A stretch of 64,000 nucleotides of DNA from Methylobacterium aquaticum. Lineage in GTDB: Bacteria; Pseudomonadota; Alphaproteobacteria; Rhizobiales; Beijerinckiaceae. The notes below the pieces were generated by a model, which saw nothing but the letters and a program-made list of their open reading frames with translations, did not search any database and was not told where the DNA came from. The translations under genes were made by a program, and so were the position numbers. Location: assembly GCF_016804325.1 (NCBI RefSeq), contig NZ_CP043627.1, positions 4,105,001 to 4,169,000 of the forward strand, read 5' to 3'. Of this stretch, positions 43,873 to 52,781 are shown piece after piece (within the stretch, counting starts at the first letter, position 1; each line of letters starts with the position of its first letter).

Positions 43873-46800
43873 TCAGGCCGCCACCTCCGCGGGCTTCGTC
43901 CGCTCGGCGGCGAGCCGGGTCACGGCGGCGAAATCGACCTTGCCGGAGCCGAGCTGCGGCAGCGTGTCGACGGTCACGATCTCGGCCGGCACGGCGAGTT
44001 CGCTGAGGCCGCTCGCGCGGGCCCGGGCCTGGAAGGCGGCGCGGGTCGCGTCCTTCTTCTCGGTCACCAGCACCAGGCGCTCGCCCTTGCGGGCATCGGG
44101 GAGCGCCGCGACGGCGCTGGCGGCCTCCGGATAGAGCTCGGCGGCGACCGCCTCGACCGCGGCGAGCGAGATCATCTCGCCGCCGACCTTGGCGAAGCGC
44201 TTGGCCCGGCCGCGGATGGTGACGAAGCCCTCGGCATCGATCGTCACGATGTCGCCGGTATCGTGCCAGCCCTCGATTGGCGCCTCCAGCACGCCGGGCT
44301 TCTCGGCCCTGAGATAGCCCAGCATCACGTTGGGGCCGCGCACGAACAGGCGCCCGCCTTCCGCGACGCCGGGCACCGGCTCCAGCCGCGCCTCCATGCC
44401 GGGCATGATCCGCCCGACCGTGCCGAAGCGGTTGAACATCGGGGTATTCAGCGCCAGCACCGGCGCCGTCTCGGTGACGCCGTAGCCCTCCAGGATGCGC
44501 AGGCCGAACTTTTCGGCGTAGGCCTTGCGGGTGGCGGGCTTCACCGGCTCGGCCCCGGCCAGGATGTAGCGCAGCGAGCGGAAATCGTAGGCGTGGGCCA
44601 CCCGGGCATAGCCGGCGAGGAAGGTGTCGGTGCCGAACAGGATGGTCGCGTTCGAACCGTAGACCAGCTCCGGCACGATCCGGTAGTGCAGCGGCGACGG
44701 GTAGAGGTAGACCGGCACGCCGGAGACCAGCGGCAGCACCAGCCCGACCGTCAGCCCGAACGAGTGGAACACCGGCAGGACGTTGAACACCTTGTCGGTG
44801 CGGCCGAAATCGATCCGCGCCTGGGCCTGGGCGGCGTTGGCCAGCATGTTGCGGTGGGAGAGCACCACGCCCTTCGGCGTGCCCTCGCTGCCGGAGGTGA
44901 ACAGGATCGCCGCCGGATCCTCCGGGCGGCGGGGGTGGAGCGCGTGGCGCCAGCCGAACAATCCGCGCAGCTTGTCGAGCCGGCCGACCTGCTCGCGGAC
45001 ATCCTCCAGGTAGACGATTGTCAGGTTCTGGCTGAGCGCCTCCATCAGGGCGTCGAGGCGGCCCTTCTGCACGAAGGCCCGGGAGGTGACGATCGTCTCG
45101 ACCTCCGCCGCCTTGCAGGCGTTGAGGATGTTGGTCGGGCCGGCGGTGAAGTTGATCATCGCCGGCACCCGGCCGGCCGACATCACCCCGAGCACTGTGA
45201 CGGCCGCCGCGTTGGCGTTCGGCAGCATCACGCCGATGGCGCGGCCCTGCGGAGCCAGCGGCCCGAGCTTGGCCCCCAGAACCCGGGCGCCCATGAGGAG
45301 GCGGCGGTAGGTGAGCGAGCCGGAGACTGGATCCTCGACCGCGACGCGGGAGCCGCCCTCGCGCTCGGCCGCCTCGACCACGGCGTCGAACACCGTGCGG
45401 TCGATCGGCGCGGTGCGGAAGATCAGGTCCGACATCACGCCGTAGAGCGCGGCGCCGGCGGCCTGGCGGCGGGCCTTGCCCTTGAGGCCTGCATCGACGT
45501 CGAGCCGCACCGGCTCCAGCACCGTCACGGTGAATTTCGGCCACCAGCGCCGGCGCACCTGGGCGCGGGACAGGCGCGAGAAGGCGGTCTGCTCCGGCCC
45601 CTCGATCTTCACCGGCACCACCGGCACACCAGACTTGTCGGCGATGAGGCCGGCGCCGTCATAGACCTTCATCAGGCTGCCGGTGACGGTCAGCCGCCCC
45701 TCGGGGAAGATGATCAGGGTCTCGCCGCCCTTGACGGCGTTGATGAGGGTGCGCGTCGCCATCGGCTTGGTGGGATCGAGCGGCAGCGCCCGGGTGAGCC
45801 ACAGGAAGGGCTTGACCCACCATCTCTGCGCGATGGTGTGATCGATGGCGAAGGTCGGGTCGCGCTCGGTCAGCGACAGGGCGAGGCCGGCATCCAGGAA
45901 GCTGACATGGTTGAGGGCGATGATGGCGTTCGGGCCCGCCTTCTCGATGTTCTCGAGCCCGCGCACCTCGAGCCGGTAGAAGGCCCGGAACACGATCGAC
46001 AGGAAATCGCGAAAACCGCTGGTCGGCAGGACCGCCAGGATGAGGAGGCCGGCGACGAGGTTGGCGATGCCGACGATCACGAACTGGCCGGCCGAGGCGA
46101 GCCCGGCCTTCTGCAGCACCGCGAGGCTGACCGCGCCGAACACGATGAATCCCGCGGCGAGCACGTTCGAGGCGGCGATGACGCGGGCCCGGCGCTCCTT
46201 CGGCGTCCAGGCCTGGAGCGCGGCGAAGGACGGCACGATGAACAGGCCGGCGGCGGCGGCGAGCACCACGAAATCGACCGCGATGCGGACGCCGCGCCAG
46301 GAGCTCAGGAAATCGAGGGCGCCGACCGGGGAGGGCGGCGGGACGCTGGTGGCGGCGACATGCGCGAGGTCCAGGGAGATAAGGCCCATGATCAGCGCCG
46401 CGACCGGCGTCGGCAGCATCACGATCCGCCCGGCACAGAGCCAGGAGGCGAGGCCGGAGCCCAGCGCCACGCCGACCGAGAACAGGGCCAGCAACGCCGT
46501 CACCACGGTCTCGTCGCCGCCGAAGGTGCCCTTCACCAGCGCCGGCAGCAGGGCGAGCACCACGGCGCCGACGAGCCAGAACCAGCTGGTGATGAGCCCG
46601 GTGCGCCACAGCCGCGTATCCTCGTAGAGGTCGCGCATCAGGCCGCCCGTCGAGCGCAGCACGTTGCGGTTTACCTGGAGGTAGGGGGCCGCCTCGCCGG
46701 TCTTCGGGATGGCGAGGCTGGACAGCCAGCACAGGACGGCGAATCCCATCACCAGGAGCCCGAAGGCGTGGGCCCCGCCATGGGTGACGGCGAGCCCGCC

Positions 46801-47291
46801 CGCGATGGTGCCGGTGAGGATGGCGAGGAACGTCGCGGCCTCGATCAGCGCGTTGCCCGCCGGCAATTCGGCACGCGCCAGGTGATCGGGCAGGATGCCG
46901 TACTTGATCGGCCCGAACAGGGCCGCCACGATCCCGAACAGGATGAGGGCCAGGAACAGGATCGGCACCGAGGCGAGCCAGAAGCCGAGCACCGCGACGC
47001 CCGCCGCCAGGATCTCCGCCGCCTTGAGGCGCCGCGCGATGAAGGCCTTGTCGTAGCGGTCGGCGAGTTCGCCGCCTAACCCGGAGAGGAAGAAGAACGG
47101 CGCGATGAAGGCCGCGCCGGCCAGCGTCACCAGGGCCGCCGAGCCGCCATCCGCGCCGCCGCCGGCCCGCCCGCCCCGAACATGATCAGGAACACCAGGG
47201 CGTTCTTGAGGAAGTTGTCGTTGAAGGCGGAGAAGAACTGGCACCAGAACAGGGGCGCGAAGCGCCGGCTGGCCATCAGCTTTCCGGACAT
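43873..47291 (-). CDS. MFS transporter - PlsC acyltransferase - acyl-ACP synthetase fusion, with frameshift near the start
   Basis: A protein of about 1139 residues joining three parts. Residues 1-420: an MFS/LplT-like lysophospholipid flippase (FAPLFWCQFFSAFNDNFLKNALVFLIMF). Residues about 440-620: PlsC acyltransferase with NHVSFLD (H-x4-D) and FPEGRLT. Residues 650-1120: AMP-binding acyl-ACP synthetase with FTSGSEGTPKGV near 778 and GYGVTETAPVLAL. Together they would take up and re-acylate lysophospholipids. The ATG at 47291 and the main frame (from 47244) differ by one base near 47150-47178, in a run of GGC/GGG; with it restored the protein is intact. Confidence 0.85.
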
Positions 47292-47436
47292 GAGGGGCGT
47301 TCCTCGCTCGGTGACGGGTGTGCGGAGTGGCCGGGCGCCGCCGCGGCAGGTGATGGGGGCTTAGCCTGTAAACCCTAACCGGCTTTGGTGCCGCGGTCTC
47401 GTGGCGATCCGATGTCCGGGAGCGCAGCCCGTCAGG

Positions 47437-47709
47437 CTACTCCTTGCCCATCTCCATCAGCAGGCGTTCGGCCCTGGCATCCTCGATGCGGTTGACGAGG
47501 CGCTTGCCCTCGTGGACGTCACGCACGGTCTTGACCATCGTGATGCAGGACTGGACCAGCATCGTCACGCCCATGGCGAGGTAGGCCTTGGTCCAGAGAT
47601 CGAGCGGCAGGAACAGGATGCCGCCCGCCACCATGGTGGCGGCGCCGATGAAGGAGGCGTAGGTGAACGCGACCCAGGCGGAGGTGTGCTGCGTGGTCTG
47701 CGGGTTCAT
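47437..47709 (-). CDS. YiaA/YiaB-family inner-membrane protein
   Basis: A 90-residue protein with two transmembrane helices (AWVAFTYASFIGAATMVAGGILFL and AYLAMGVTMLVQSCITMVK), the YiaA/B two-helix domain. It follows the PspA-like gene by 40 bases on the same strand and is probably in its operon. Function is unclear, linked to envelope stress in enterobacteria. Confidence 0.85.
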   Translation of the reverse strand: MNPQTTQHTSAWVAFTYASFIGAATMVAGGILFLPLDLWTKAYLAMGVTMLVQSCITMVKTVRDVHEGKRLVNRIEDARAERLLMEMGKE

Positions 47710-47749
47710 GACGGGGTCTCCTCGGAAACGGGTTACGGGTTCGGTGCGG

Positions 47750-48460
47750 TCAGGCGGCGTCGAACTTGGCGTCGGTCTGGCTCTGCGCCTTGGCGCGCAG
47801 GCGCTCCATCACGCTGCCGGCGCTCGGCCGGGTGCGCGGGCCGAAGCCGGCCTCCTCCAGGCGCTCGCACAGGGATTCGGGCGCCGCCGCCTCGATGATC
47901 GTCAGAGCCTCGTCCGAGGCGGCATCCGCCGCCTGCGCTTCGCGCAGGCGGCGCAGGGTGGCCTGCGCCTCGGCGAGCGCCGCCGGGCTTCCCATGCCCT
48001 GCCCGCGCCGGGCCCGCAGGCGGCGCACCGCCTCCGTCGCCCGGGCGATGCGCTGACCGCGCTCCAGTTCGGCGAAGTGCCGGGAGCCCTTGCGCACGGC
48101 CCGGCGCAGGGCGGCGACCTCGGCCCCGTAGGCCGCCCGGGTCGTCCGGAGGGCGTCGGCCTCCTCCTCCATCTCGGCGAGCGCCTCGGCGGCTTCCTGC
48201 GCCAGATCCTCGCGCCCGCCGTCGAGTGCCGCGACGGCGCTGGCTTCCAGCTCGGCCATCCGGGCGGCGAGGGCATCCTGCTTCTTCGCGTCCGCGGCTT
48301 CCTGGGCGATGGCCCGCCCCAGCGTCCGGCGGCTGTCGTCGAGGGCGGCGGCGGCGTCGCGCAGCTGCTGCTCCAGGATCAGGAAGGCATGCTGGTCGTG
48401 CAGGTCCTCGGCGGCACGGGCGGCGGCGCCCCGGACGAGGGTGGAGAGGAGGTTGAGCAT
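47750..48460 (-). CDS. PspA/IM30-family protein
   Basis: A 236-residue long-coiled-coil protein that starts MLNLLSTLVRGAAARAAEDLHDQHAFLILEQQLRDAA, the amphipathic start of PspA-type membrane-binding proteins, and then shows heptads throughout (RMAELEASAVAALDGGREDLAQEAAEAL). PspA assembles on damaged inner membrane and helps hold the proton-motive force. The YiaA-type gene follows. Three operator-like palindromes between it and the TetR gene suggest its control. Confidence 0.85.
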   Translation of the reverse strand: MLNLLSTLVRGAAARAAEDLHDQHAFLILEQQLRDAAAALDDSRRTLGRAIAQEAADAKKQDALAARMAELEASAVAALDGGREDLAQEAAEALAEMEEEADALRTTRAAYGAEVAALRRAVRKGSRHFAELERGQRIARATEAVRRLRARRGQGMGSPAALAEAQATLRRLREAQAADAASDEALTIIEAAAPESLCERLEEAGFGPRTRPSAGSVMERLRAKAQSQTDAKFDAA

Positions 48461-48475
48461 CGTCGGCTCCGGTTC

Positions 48476-48550
48476 CGTGAACGTCGTTCACGAACGCAGA
48501 TTTCCACAGCCTTGAACGTTGTTCAAGCGCAAATTTGAACGTTGTTCAGG
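48476..48550. promoter_or_regulatory. three TGAAC-GTY-GTTCA operator palindromes (TetR)
   Basis: The sites read CGTGAACGTCGTTCACG (48476-48492), CTTGAACGTTGTTCAAG (48511-48527) and TTTGAACGTTGTTCAGG (48534-48550). All share TGAAC-GT(C/T)-GTTCA. They lie between the PspA-like gene (start 48460, minus) and the TetR gene (start 48661, plus), exactly where an autoregulating TetR protein would bind. Confidence 0.8.
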
Positions 48551-48552
48551 CA

Positions 48553-48643
48553 GGTGCGGAAACGCACCCGGGTCGATGGTGCGGAAACGCACCCGGGTTG
48601 ATGGTGCGGACACGCACCTCGTGCGTGGGTGCGGGTGCGCACC
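48553..48643 (+). repeat. 25-base tandem repeats (GGTGCGGAAACGCACC) before the TetR gene
   Basis: GGTGCGGAAACGCACC occurs at 48553-48568 and 48578-48593, and with one change (GGTGCGGACACGCACC) at 48603-48618, so the period is exactly 25 bases. Each unit is itself an inverted repeat (GGTGCG/CGCACC). A looser GGTGCG...CGCACC follows up to 48643. This could be leader-RNA hairpins or extra regulator sites. Confidence 0.78.
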
Positions 48644-48660
48644 GGAGAGGCGGAGACGGC

Positions 48661-49287
48661 ATGCGGAGCGACGAGAGGCGGGAGCGGCTGCGGACGGCCC
48701 TCATCGACGCGGCCGAGGCCGCGATCGCGGACAACGGCCTGTCGGCGCTGAAGGCCCGCGACCTCGCCAAGGAGGCCGGCTGCGCGGTGGGCGCGATCTA
48801 CACGGCGTTCCCGGACCTCGACGCCCTGATCCTGATGGTGAACCTGCGCACGCTGGCATTGTTCGAGCGGGCGATCACGGCGGTGCCCATCGCACCGGCG
48901 CCGGAAGGGGCGGCGACGCCGGCCGAGCGGGATGCGGCGGTGGAGACCCTGATCCGGCTGGCGGTGGCCTACCTGCACTTCGCCGCCGGGAATCGGCCGC
49001 GCTGGCGCGCCCTGTTCCAGCACCGGGTCACGACGCACGCCCTGCCCGACTGGTACCTCGTCGAGCAGGTGCGCCTGTTCCGCTACATCGAGGCCCCGTT
49101 GCGGGTGCTGCGGCCCGATCTGCGGGATCGCGAGCGGGCGCTGCTCGCCCGCTCCCTGTTCTCCGCCACCCATGGCCTCGTCAGCCTCGGCCTCGACGAG
49201 AAGCTGATGGTGCTGAGCGAGCCGGTGCTGCGCGGGCAGATCGAGATCGTGGTGGGGGCGCTGGGGCGGGGGTTGGCGGGGGAGTGA
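48661..49287 (+). CDS. TetR-family transcriptional regulator
   Basis: A 208-residue TetR protein. The N-terminal helix-turn-helix reads IDAAEAAIADNGLSALKARDLAKEAGCAVGAIYTAFPDLDALI, and the rest is the ligand-binding domain (PRWRALFQHRVTT, LFSATHGLVSLGLDEKL). The ATG at 48661 is chosen because the domain starts there; the frame is open into the operators. It is divergent to the PspA-like gene. Probable repressor of that operon and of itself. Confidence 0.9.
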   Translation: MRSDERRERLRTALIDAAEAAIADNGLSALKARDLAKEAGCAVGAIYTAFPDLDALILMVNLRTLALFERAITAVPIAPAPEGAATPAERDAAVETLIRLAVAYLHFAAGNRPRWRALFQHRVTTHALPDWYLVEQVRLFRYIEAPLRVLRPDLRDRERALLARSLFSATHGLVSLGLDEKLMVLSEPVLRGQIEIVVGALGRGLAGE

Positions 49288-49351
49288 TGAGCGCTACCGG
49301 CGCGACGGAGCCCCTTCGACAATGATCTGGAAATTGACAGAAGTCTGTTTT

Positions 49352-49792
49352 CTAGTCTCGGGGCGGGGACGACCTGCCACCTACAGGCACGTCGGCTTCG
49401 AGACGGTGAATTTCCTCCGGGTGACGCTCCATGATGCGCAGGAGATTTGTCATGGCCCGGCTCGGCGTAACCTCACCGCTCTCATATTTCTGAAATGAGC
49501 GAGGCCCGCCACCCAGAATCTCGCTAGCCTTCACTTGCGACAGACCGAGTTTCTTGCGAACACGAGCAACTTCGCTCGGGGTCGCAAGACCATCGATCTC
49601 GGCTTTGAGTACCATCAGCGCGCGATCTGAAACCTTGAGGTCTTCCCGCGAATGGATGCTTTCGCCGCTTGTATCACAGTACCAGCCCGGCAAGGCGACA
49701 TCGTGACTGCGGCCTTTATAGGAGACCACGAAAGGACGTGTGTCCCGCACCATCGGCTCCCCGGTAACGGGACAAACAGGTGCGTCATCCAT
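49352..49792 (-). CDS. mqsA: MqsA-family antitoxin with incomplete zinc site
   Basis: A 146-residue MqsA-like protein. The N-terminal zinc domain keeps only half of its ligands: CPVT and CDTS replace the two CxxC pairs (C6 region and C43 region). The C-terminal XRE helix-turn-helix is normal (VRKKLGLSQVKASEILGGGPRSFQKYESGEVTPSRAMTNLLRIM). It overlaps mqsR by 8 bases, the usual toxin-first order. It should bind MqsR and repress the operon. Confidence 0.88.
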   Translation of the reverse strand: MDDAPVCPVTGEPMVRDTRPFVVSYKGRSHDVALPGWYCDTSGESIHSREDLKVSDRALMVLKAEIDGLATPSEVARVRKKLGLSQVKASEILGGGPRSFQKYESGEVTPSRAMTNLLRIMERHPEEIHRLEADVPVGGRSSPPRD

Positions 49793-50099
49793 CGTTCTTC
49801 TCCTTGAACGACAGCAGCAAAAATTCCGTGACGGCGTCAGATCTGAATTTGACGTACAATGTGCCGATTTCCGAGGGAACGTGATAAACGTCTTGCCACT
49901 CGCGCGGATTGTGATGCGAGGTCACTGACTTGTTAAAATGCCGCTTTTCCATGCTTTGAATGGTTTCGATCATGTCAGTTGCGCCGAAGCCAATCTCTGC
50001 TGCGGTTCGGATGGCTGATCCTGTTACGCGGAAATGCGTGCTCATCGCCCAGGTTTGGAAGCTGTCGAGGTCATAAGTCGGCTTTCGCTTCTCTGACAT
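49785..50099 (-). CDS. mqsR: MqsR-family toxin (mRNA interferase)
   Basis: A 104-residue protein with the MqsR pattern: SAIRTAAEIGFGATDMIETIQSM, then HFNKSVTSHHNPREWQDVYHV and TLYVKFRSDAVTEFLLLSFKEK. MqsR is a RelE-fold ribonuclease that cuts mRNA at GC(U/A). Lower GC content than its neighbours suggests acquisition. It lies between the TetR gene and a short-chain dehydrogenase. Confidence 0.88.
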   Translation of the reverse strand: MSEKRKPTYDLDSFQTWAMSTHFRVTGSAIRTAAEIGFGATDMIETIQSMEKRHFNKSVTSHHNPREWQDVYHVPSEIGTLYVKFRSDAVTEFLLLSFKEKNDG

Positions 50100-50194
50100 G
50101 ATCCATCATACACCATGATGGTGCATCGACCAGCCAGTTCCCACGGTGTCGGCGCCACTGGCCGGTACAGTCTGTTCCAGCGTGGCGGAGAGCC

Positions 50195-50881
50195 CTACCA
50201 CCCCAGCGTCTCCCCCCGATAATCCAGGTACACGCAGCCCCGCTGCCCGAGCCGCCCCTCGACCACCTCCACCATCCCCCCGGCGCTGGTGGCGACGTCG
50301 ATGTCGGCGTCCGGTCCGCCCATGTCGGTGCGCACCCAGCCCGGATGCATCAGCACGGTGCCGAAGGGCGCGTCGTGGTGGCGGGTGGCGAAGCTGCGGG
50401 CGAGGGTGTTGAGGGCGGCCTTGCTCGCCCGGTAGCTCTCCCAGCCGCCGCTCTCGTTGAGCGAGACGCTGCCGAGGACCGAGCTCATCAGCACCATCAG
50501 GCCGCCGGGGGCGACCCGGTCGGCGAAGGTCTCGGCGAAGCGGATCGGGCTCACCGCGTTGGTCTCGTAGACCTTCAGCGCCGTCGCCCGGTCGCCCTGC
50601 GGCAGCGGCACCTGGGCGCCGTCGGCGATGCCCGCGACCACGAACACCACGTCGAAGCTCGTGCCGGCGAGATCGTCGTGCAGGCGCGTCACCGCCGCGT
50701 CGTCGTCGATGTCGACCCGGGCCAGCGCGGGCGCGACGGGGCTCAGGGAGGAGAGCGCCGGCGCCTCGCCGCGGGACGTGGCGGTGACGTCCCAGCCGCG
50801 GGCGAGGAAGGCCCGCACCAGACCCAGCCCCAAGCCCCGCGAGGCCCCGACGATGAGCGCGCTGCGTTCCTGCTTGGCCAT
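50195..50881 (-). CDS. short-chain dehydrogenase/reductase (SDR)
   Basis: A 228-residue SDR. The NAD(P)-binding loop is GASRGLGLGL (residues 11-20), VVAGIADG replaces the usual NNAG, and the catalytic YRASK is near residue 150 with an upstream SSVLGSVS serine. Substrate unknown. The ATG at 50881 is used; an upstream open frame extends to 50941. Its promoter side faces the family B repeat at 50973. Confidence 0.88.
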   Translation of the reverse strand: MAKQERSALIVGASRGLGLGLVRAFLARGWDVTATSRGEAPALSSLSPVAPALARVDIDDDAAVTRLHDDLAGTSFDVVFVVAGIADGAQVPLPQGDRATALKVYETNAVSPIRFAETFADRVAPGGLMVLMSSVLGSVSLNESGGWESYRASKAALNTLARSFATRHHDAPFGTVLMHPGWVRTDMGGPDADIDVATSAGGMVEVVEGRLGQRGCVYLDYRGETLGW

Positions 50882-50972
50882 GACGGATTCCTGCCTGTCG
50901 GTTGCGGCGCCAGAGATGGCGGTCGCACGCCGCCGTGGCAAGCCGCCCCGGCAAGCGGTCGCGCGGACGCGT

Positions 50973-51100
50973 CATACCAATGGCCCAAGATGCTGACGCA
51001 TCGAGCCATTGAATCATCTCGAATTTTCGATGCCAAGCCAGAGGCTTGACGAAAATTCGAGAACGGAACCAAAGGTCGTTTCCAACGACCGTTGGTATCA
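50973..51100. repeat. palindromic element, family B, copy 2 (inverted)
   Basis: The reverse complement reads GATACCAACGGTCGTTGG... and ends ...CCATTGGTATGAC, nearly the same as 32550-32676. On the minus strand the element begins exactly with the TGA stop of the MarR gene (51098-51100). Length is 127-128 bases in both copies. Confidence 0.85.
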
Positions 51101-51673
51101 GTCCATGTCCCGGCTCGAATCCCCGTCGAGCCCGCCGTCGAGGTCGTCCTCGGCTTCCGAATCCGATTCGTGCGCCTCCAGCCCGGCGGCCTCGGCGAGG
51201 TTGCGGGTGGCGCGGCGCAGGAGCTTGCGCAGGCGCCGGCGCTCCTTGTTGTCGAAGCCGCCCAGCATCTCGGCCTCGACCTCGTCCCAGAGGCCCTCGA
51301 TCGCCGCGGCCTTGGCCAGGCCCGCCTCGGTCAGGCGCACCCGGACGATGCGGCCGTCCCCGATCTCGGTCCGGCGCTCGACCACCCCCATGGCGGCGAG
51401 CCGCGTGATGGTCTTCGAGGCGGTGGGCGGGCGCACCCGCAGGGTGGCGGCGAGGTCGCCCATGGTCATGGTGCCCGCGGCGGCGAGCGCCTGCACCACC
51501 TGCTCCTGGCCGGCGAAGAGATCGAGTTCCGCCAGGCGGTCGCCGATGCGGCCGCGATGGAGGCGCGCCGCCTGCATCAGGGCCCAGCCGACGCTCTTGG
51601 CGCCCGGAGGCCGGAGGCGCTTGGACGCCCGGCGCGGCGCGTCCACGGCCAAAGCCTGCTCGCTCGCTGCCAT
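51098..51673 (-). CDS. MarR-family transcriptional regulator
   Basis: A 191-residue MarR protein. The winged helix is LFAGQEQVVQALAAAGTMTMGDLAATLRVRPPTASKTITRLAAMGVVERRTEIGDGRIVRVRLTEAG (split here only for reading: the recognition helix is RPPTASKTITRLAAMG). Both ends are helical; the C-terminus has an acidic tail (HESDSEAEDDLDGGLDGDSS). The ATG at 51673 is used. The stop is part of the family B repeat. Target unknown. Confidence 0.88.
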   Translation of the reverse strand: MAASEQALAVDAPRRASKRLRPPGAKSVGWALMQAARLHRGRIGDRLAELDLFAGQEQVVQALAAAGTMTMGDLAATLRVRPPTASKTITRLAAMGVVERRTEIGDGRIVRVRLTEAGLAKAAAIEGLWDEVEAEMLGGFDNKERRRLRKLLRRATRNLAEAAGLEAHESDSEAEDDLDGGLDGDSSRDMD

Positions 51674-51913
51674 GGCGTGTCGCCCCTGTTCTCGAAGACA
51701 ATCCTGCCGCGCCGGCACGGTGAGCGCAAGCGCAGCGGGAGAGGCGCCCCGTGGCGCCTCGAGAAGGCACATGCAGCCCGCCCATGACGCCTGGATGACG
51801 GACGCCTGCTGGATCACGGACGCTTGGACGGCCGGTTCCCGGATGACGGACCTCCGGTTTCGGCCGGCCGGGCCGCGGCCTATGATGCGGGCCCCGATCA
51901 GAGGAGCGACGTG

Positions 51914-52717
51914 ATGCCGGCCCGGCCCTGGGGCGACCTGACCACCGAGGAATGCCGCGACGGGGCCCTGAGCGCCGCCGTGGCCGTGCTGCCGGTCGCG
52001 GCGATCGAGCAGCACGGGCCGCATCTGCCGCTCTCCACCGACGTCGTCATCGCCGAGGGCTACCTGGCGCGGGTCGCGGATCTCGTCCCCGGCGACCTCG
52101 AGGTGCGGGTGCTGCCGGTGCAGGGCGTCGGCCTGTCGCCCGAGCACGCCGACTTTCCCGGCACCCTGACGCTGACGCCCGAGACGGCGTTGCGCGCCTG
52201 GGGCGAGATCGGCGACGGGGTCGTGCGGGCGGGCTGCCGCCGGCTCGTCATCGTGTCGTCGCATGGCGGCAACAGCGCGCTGATGGACCTCGTGGCTCTC
52301 GGCCTGCGCGGCCGGCACGGGATGGTGGCGGTCACCACCGCCTGGAGCCGCTTCGGCACCCCGCCGGGCCTGTTTCCCGACGACGAGGTGCGCCACGGCA
52401 TCCATGGCGGCGGGATCGAGACCGCCCTGATGCTGGCGCTCCGGCCCGACCTGGTGCGCACGAGGGCGGTGCGCGACTTCGTGCCGGCGAGCCGCGCGAT
52501 GGAGGAGACCTACACCCACCTGCGCGCCGGCCGCCCGGCCGCCTTCGCCTGGCATGCCCAGGATCTCAACCCGGCCGGCGCCATCGGGGATGCCCGCCTC
52601 GGGACTGCGGAGGCCGGCCGCGCCCTCCTCGATCACGGCGCCCGCGCCTTCGTGGACCTGCTGCGCGACGTGAGCCGCTTCAGCCTGCCGGATGCGGCCT
52701 CGCGCCGGGGGGAATGA
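51914..52717 (+). CDS. creatininase-family amidohydrolase
   Basis: A 267-residue protein of the creatininase/MftE family. The metal-binding blocks are VAAIEQHGPHLPLSTDVVIAEGY, EHADFPGTLTL and SSHGGNSALMDLV, with a later GIHGGGIETALML. Such enzymes hydrolyse cyclic amides or peptide bonds with Zn or Mn. No mycofactocin genes are near. The ATG at 51914 follows a GAGGAG ribosome-binding site. Confidence 0.88.
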   Translation: MPARPWGDLTTEECRDGALSAAVAVLPVAAIEQHGPHLPLSTDVVIAEGYLARVADLVPGDLEVRVLPVQGVGLSPEHADFPGTLTLTPETALRAWGEIGDGVVRAGCRRLVIVSSHGGNSALMDLVALGLRGRHGMVAVTTAWSRFGTPPGLFPDDEVRHGIHGGGIETALMLALRPDLVRTRAVRDFVPASRAMEETYTHLRAGRPAAFAWHAQDLNPAGAIGDARLGTAEAGRALLDHGARAFVDLLRDVSRFSLPDAASRRGE

Positions 52718-52781
52718 CACACTATATCACCCGTCGCGGCGCCCCCCGGCGCCCCTCTCATCTGCGAACAGACGGCCCCGC

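Noticed and set aside
44263..47079. 938-residue plus-strand frame opposite the acyltransferase fusion
   Set aside because: Low-complexity His/Arg/Asp composition, antisense to conserved MFS, PlsC and AMP-binding motifs.
48553..48643. Possible small CRISPR array
   Set aside because: The units repeat every 25 bases with only nine bases between palindromes and near-identical spacers; there are no cas genes. Better explained as iterons or hairpins.
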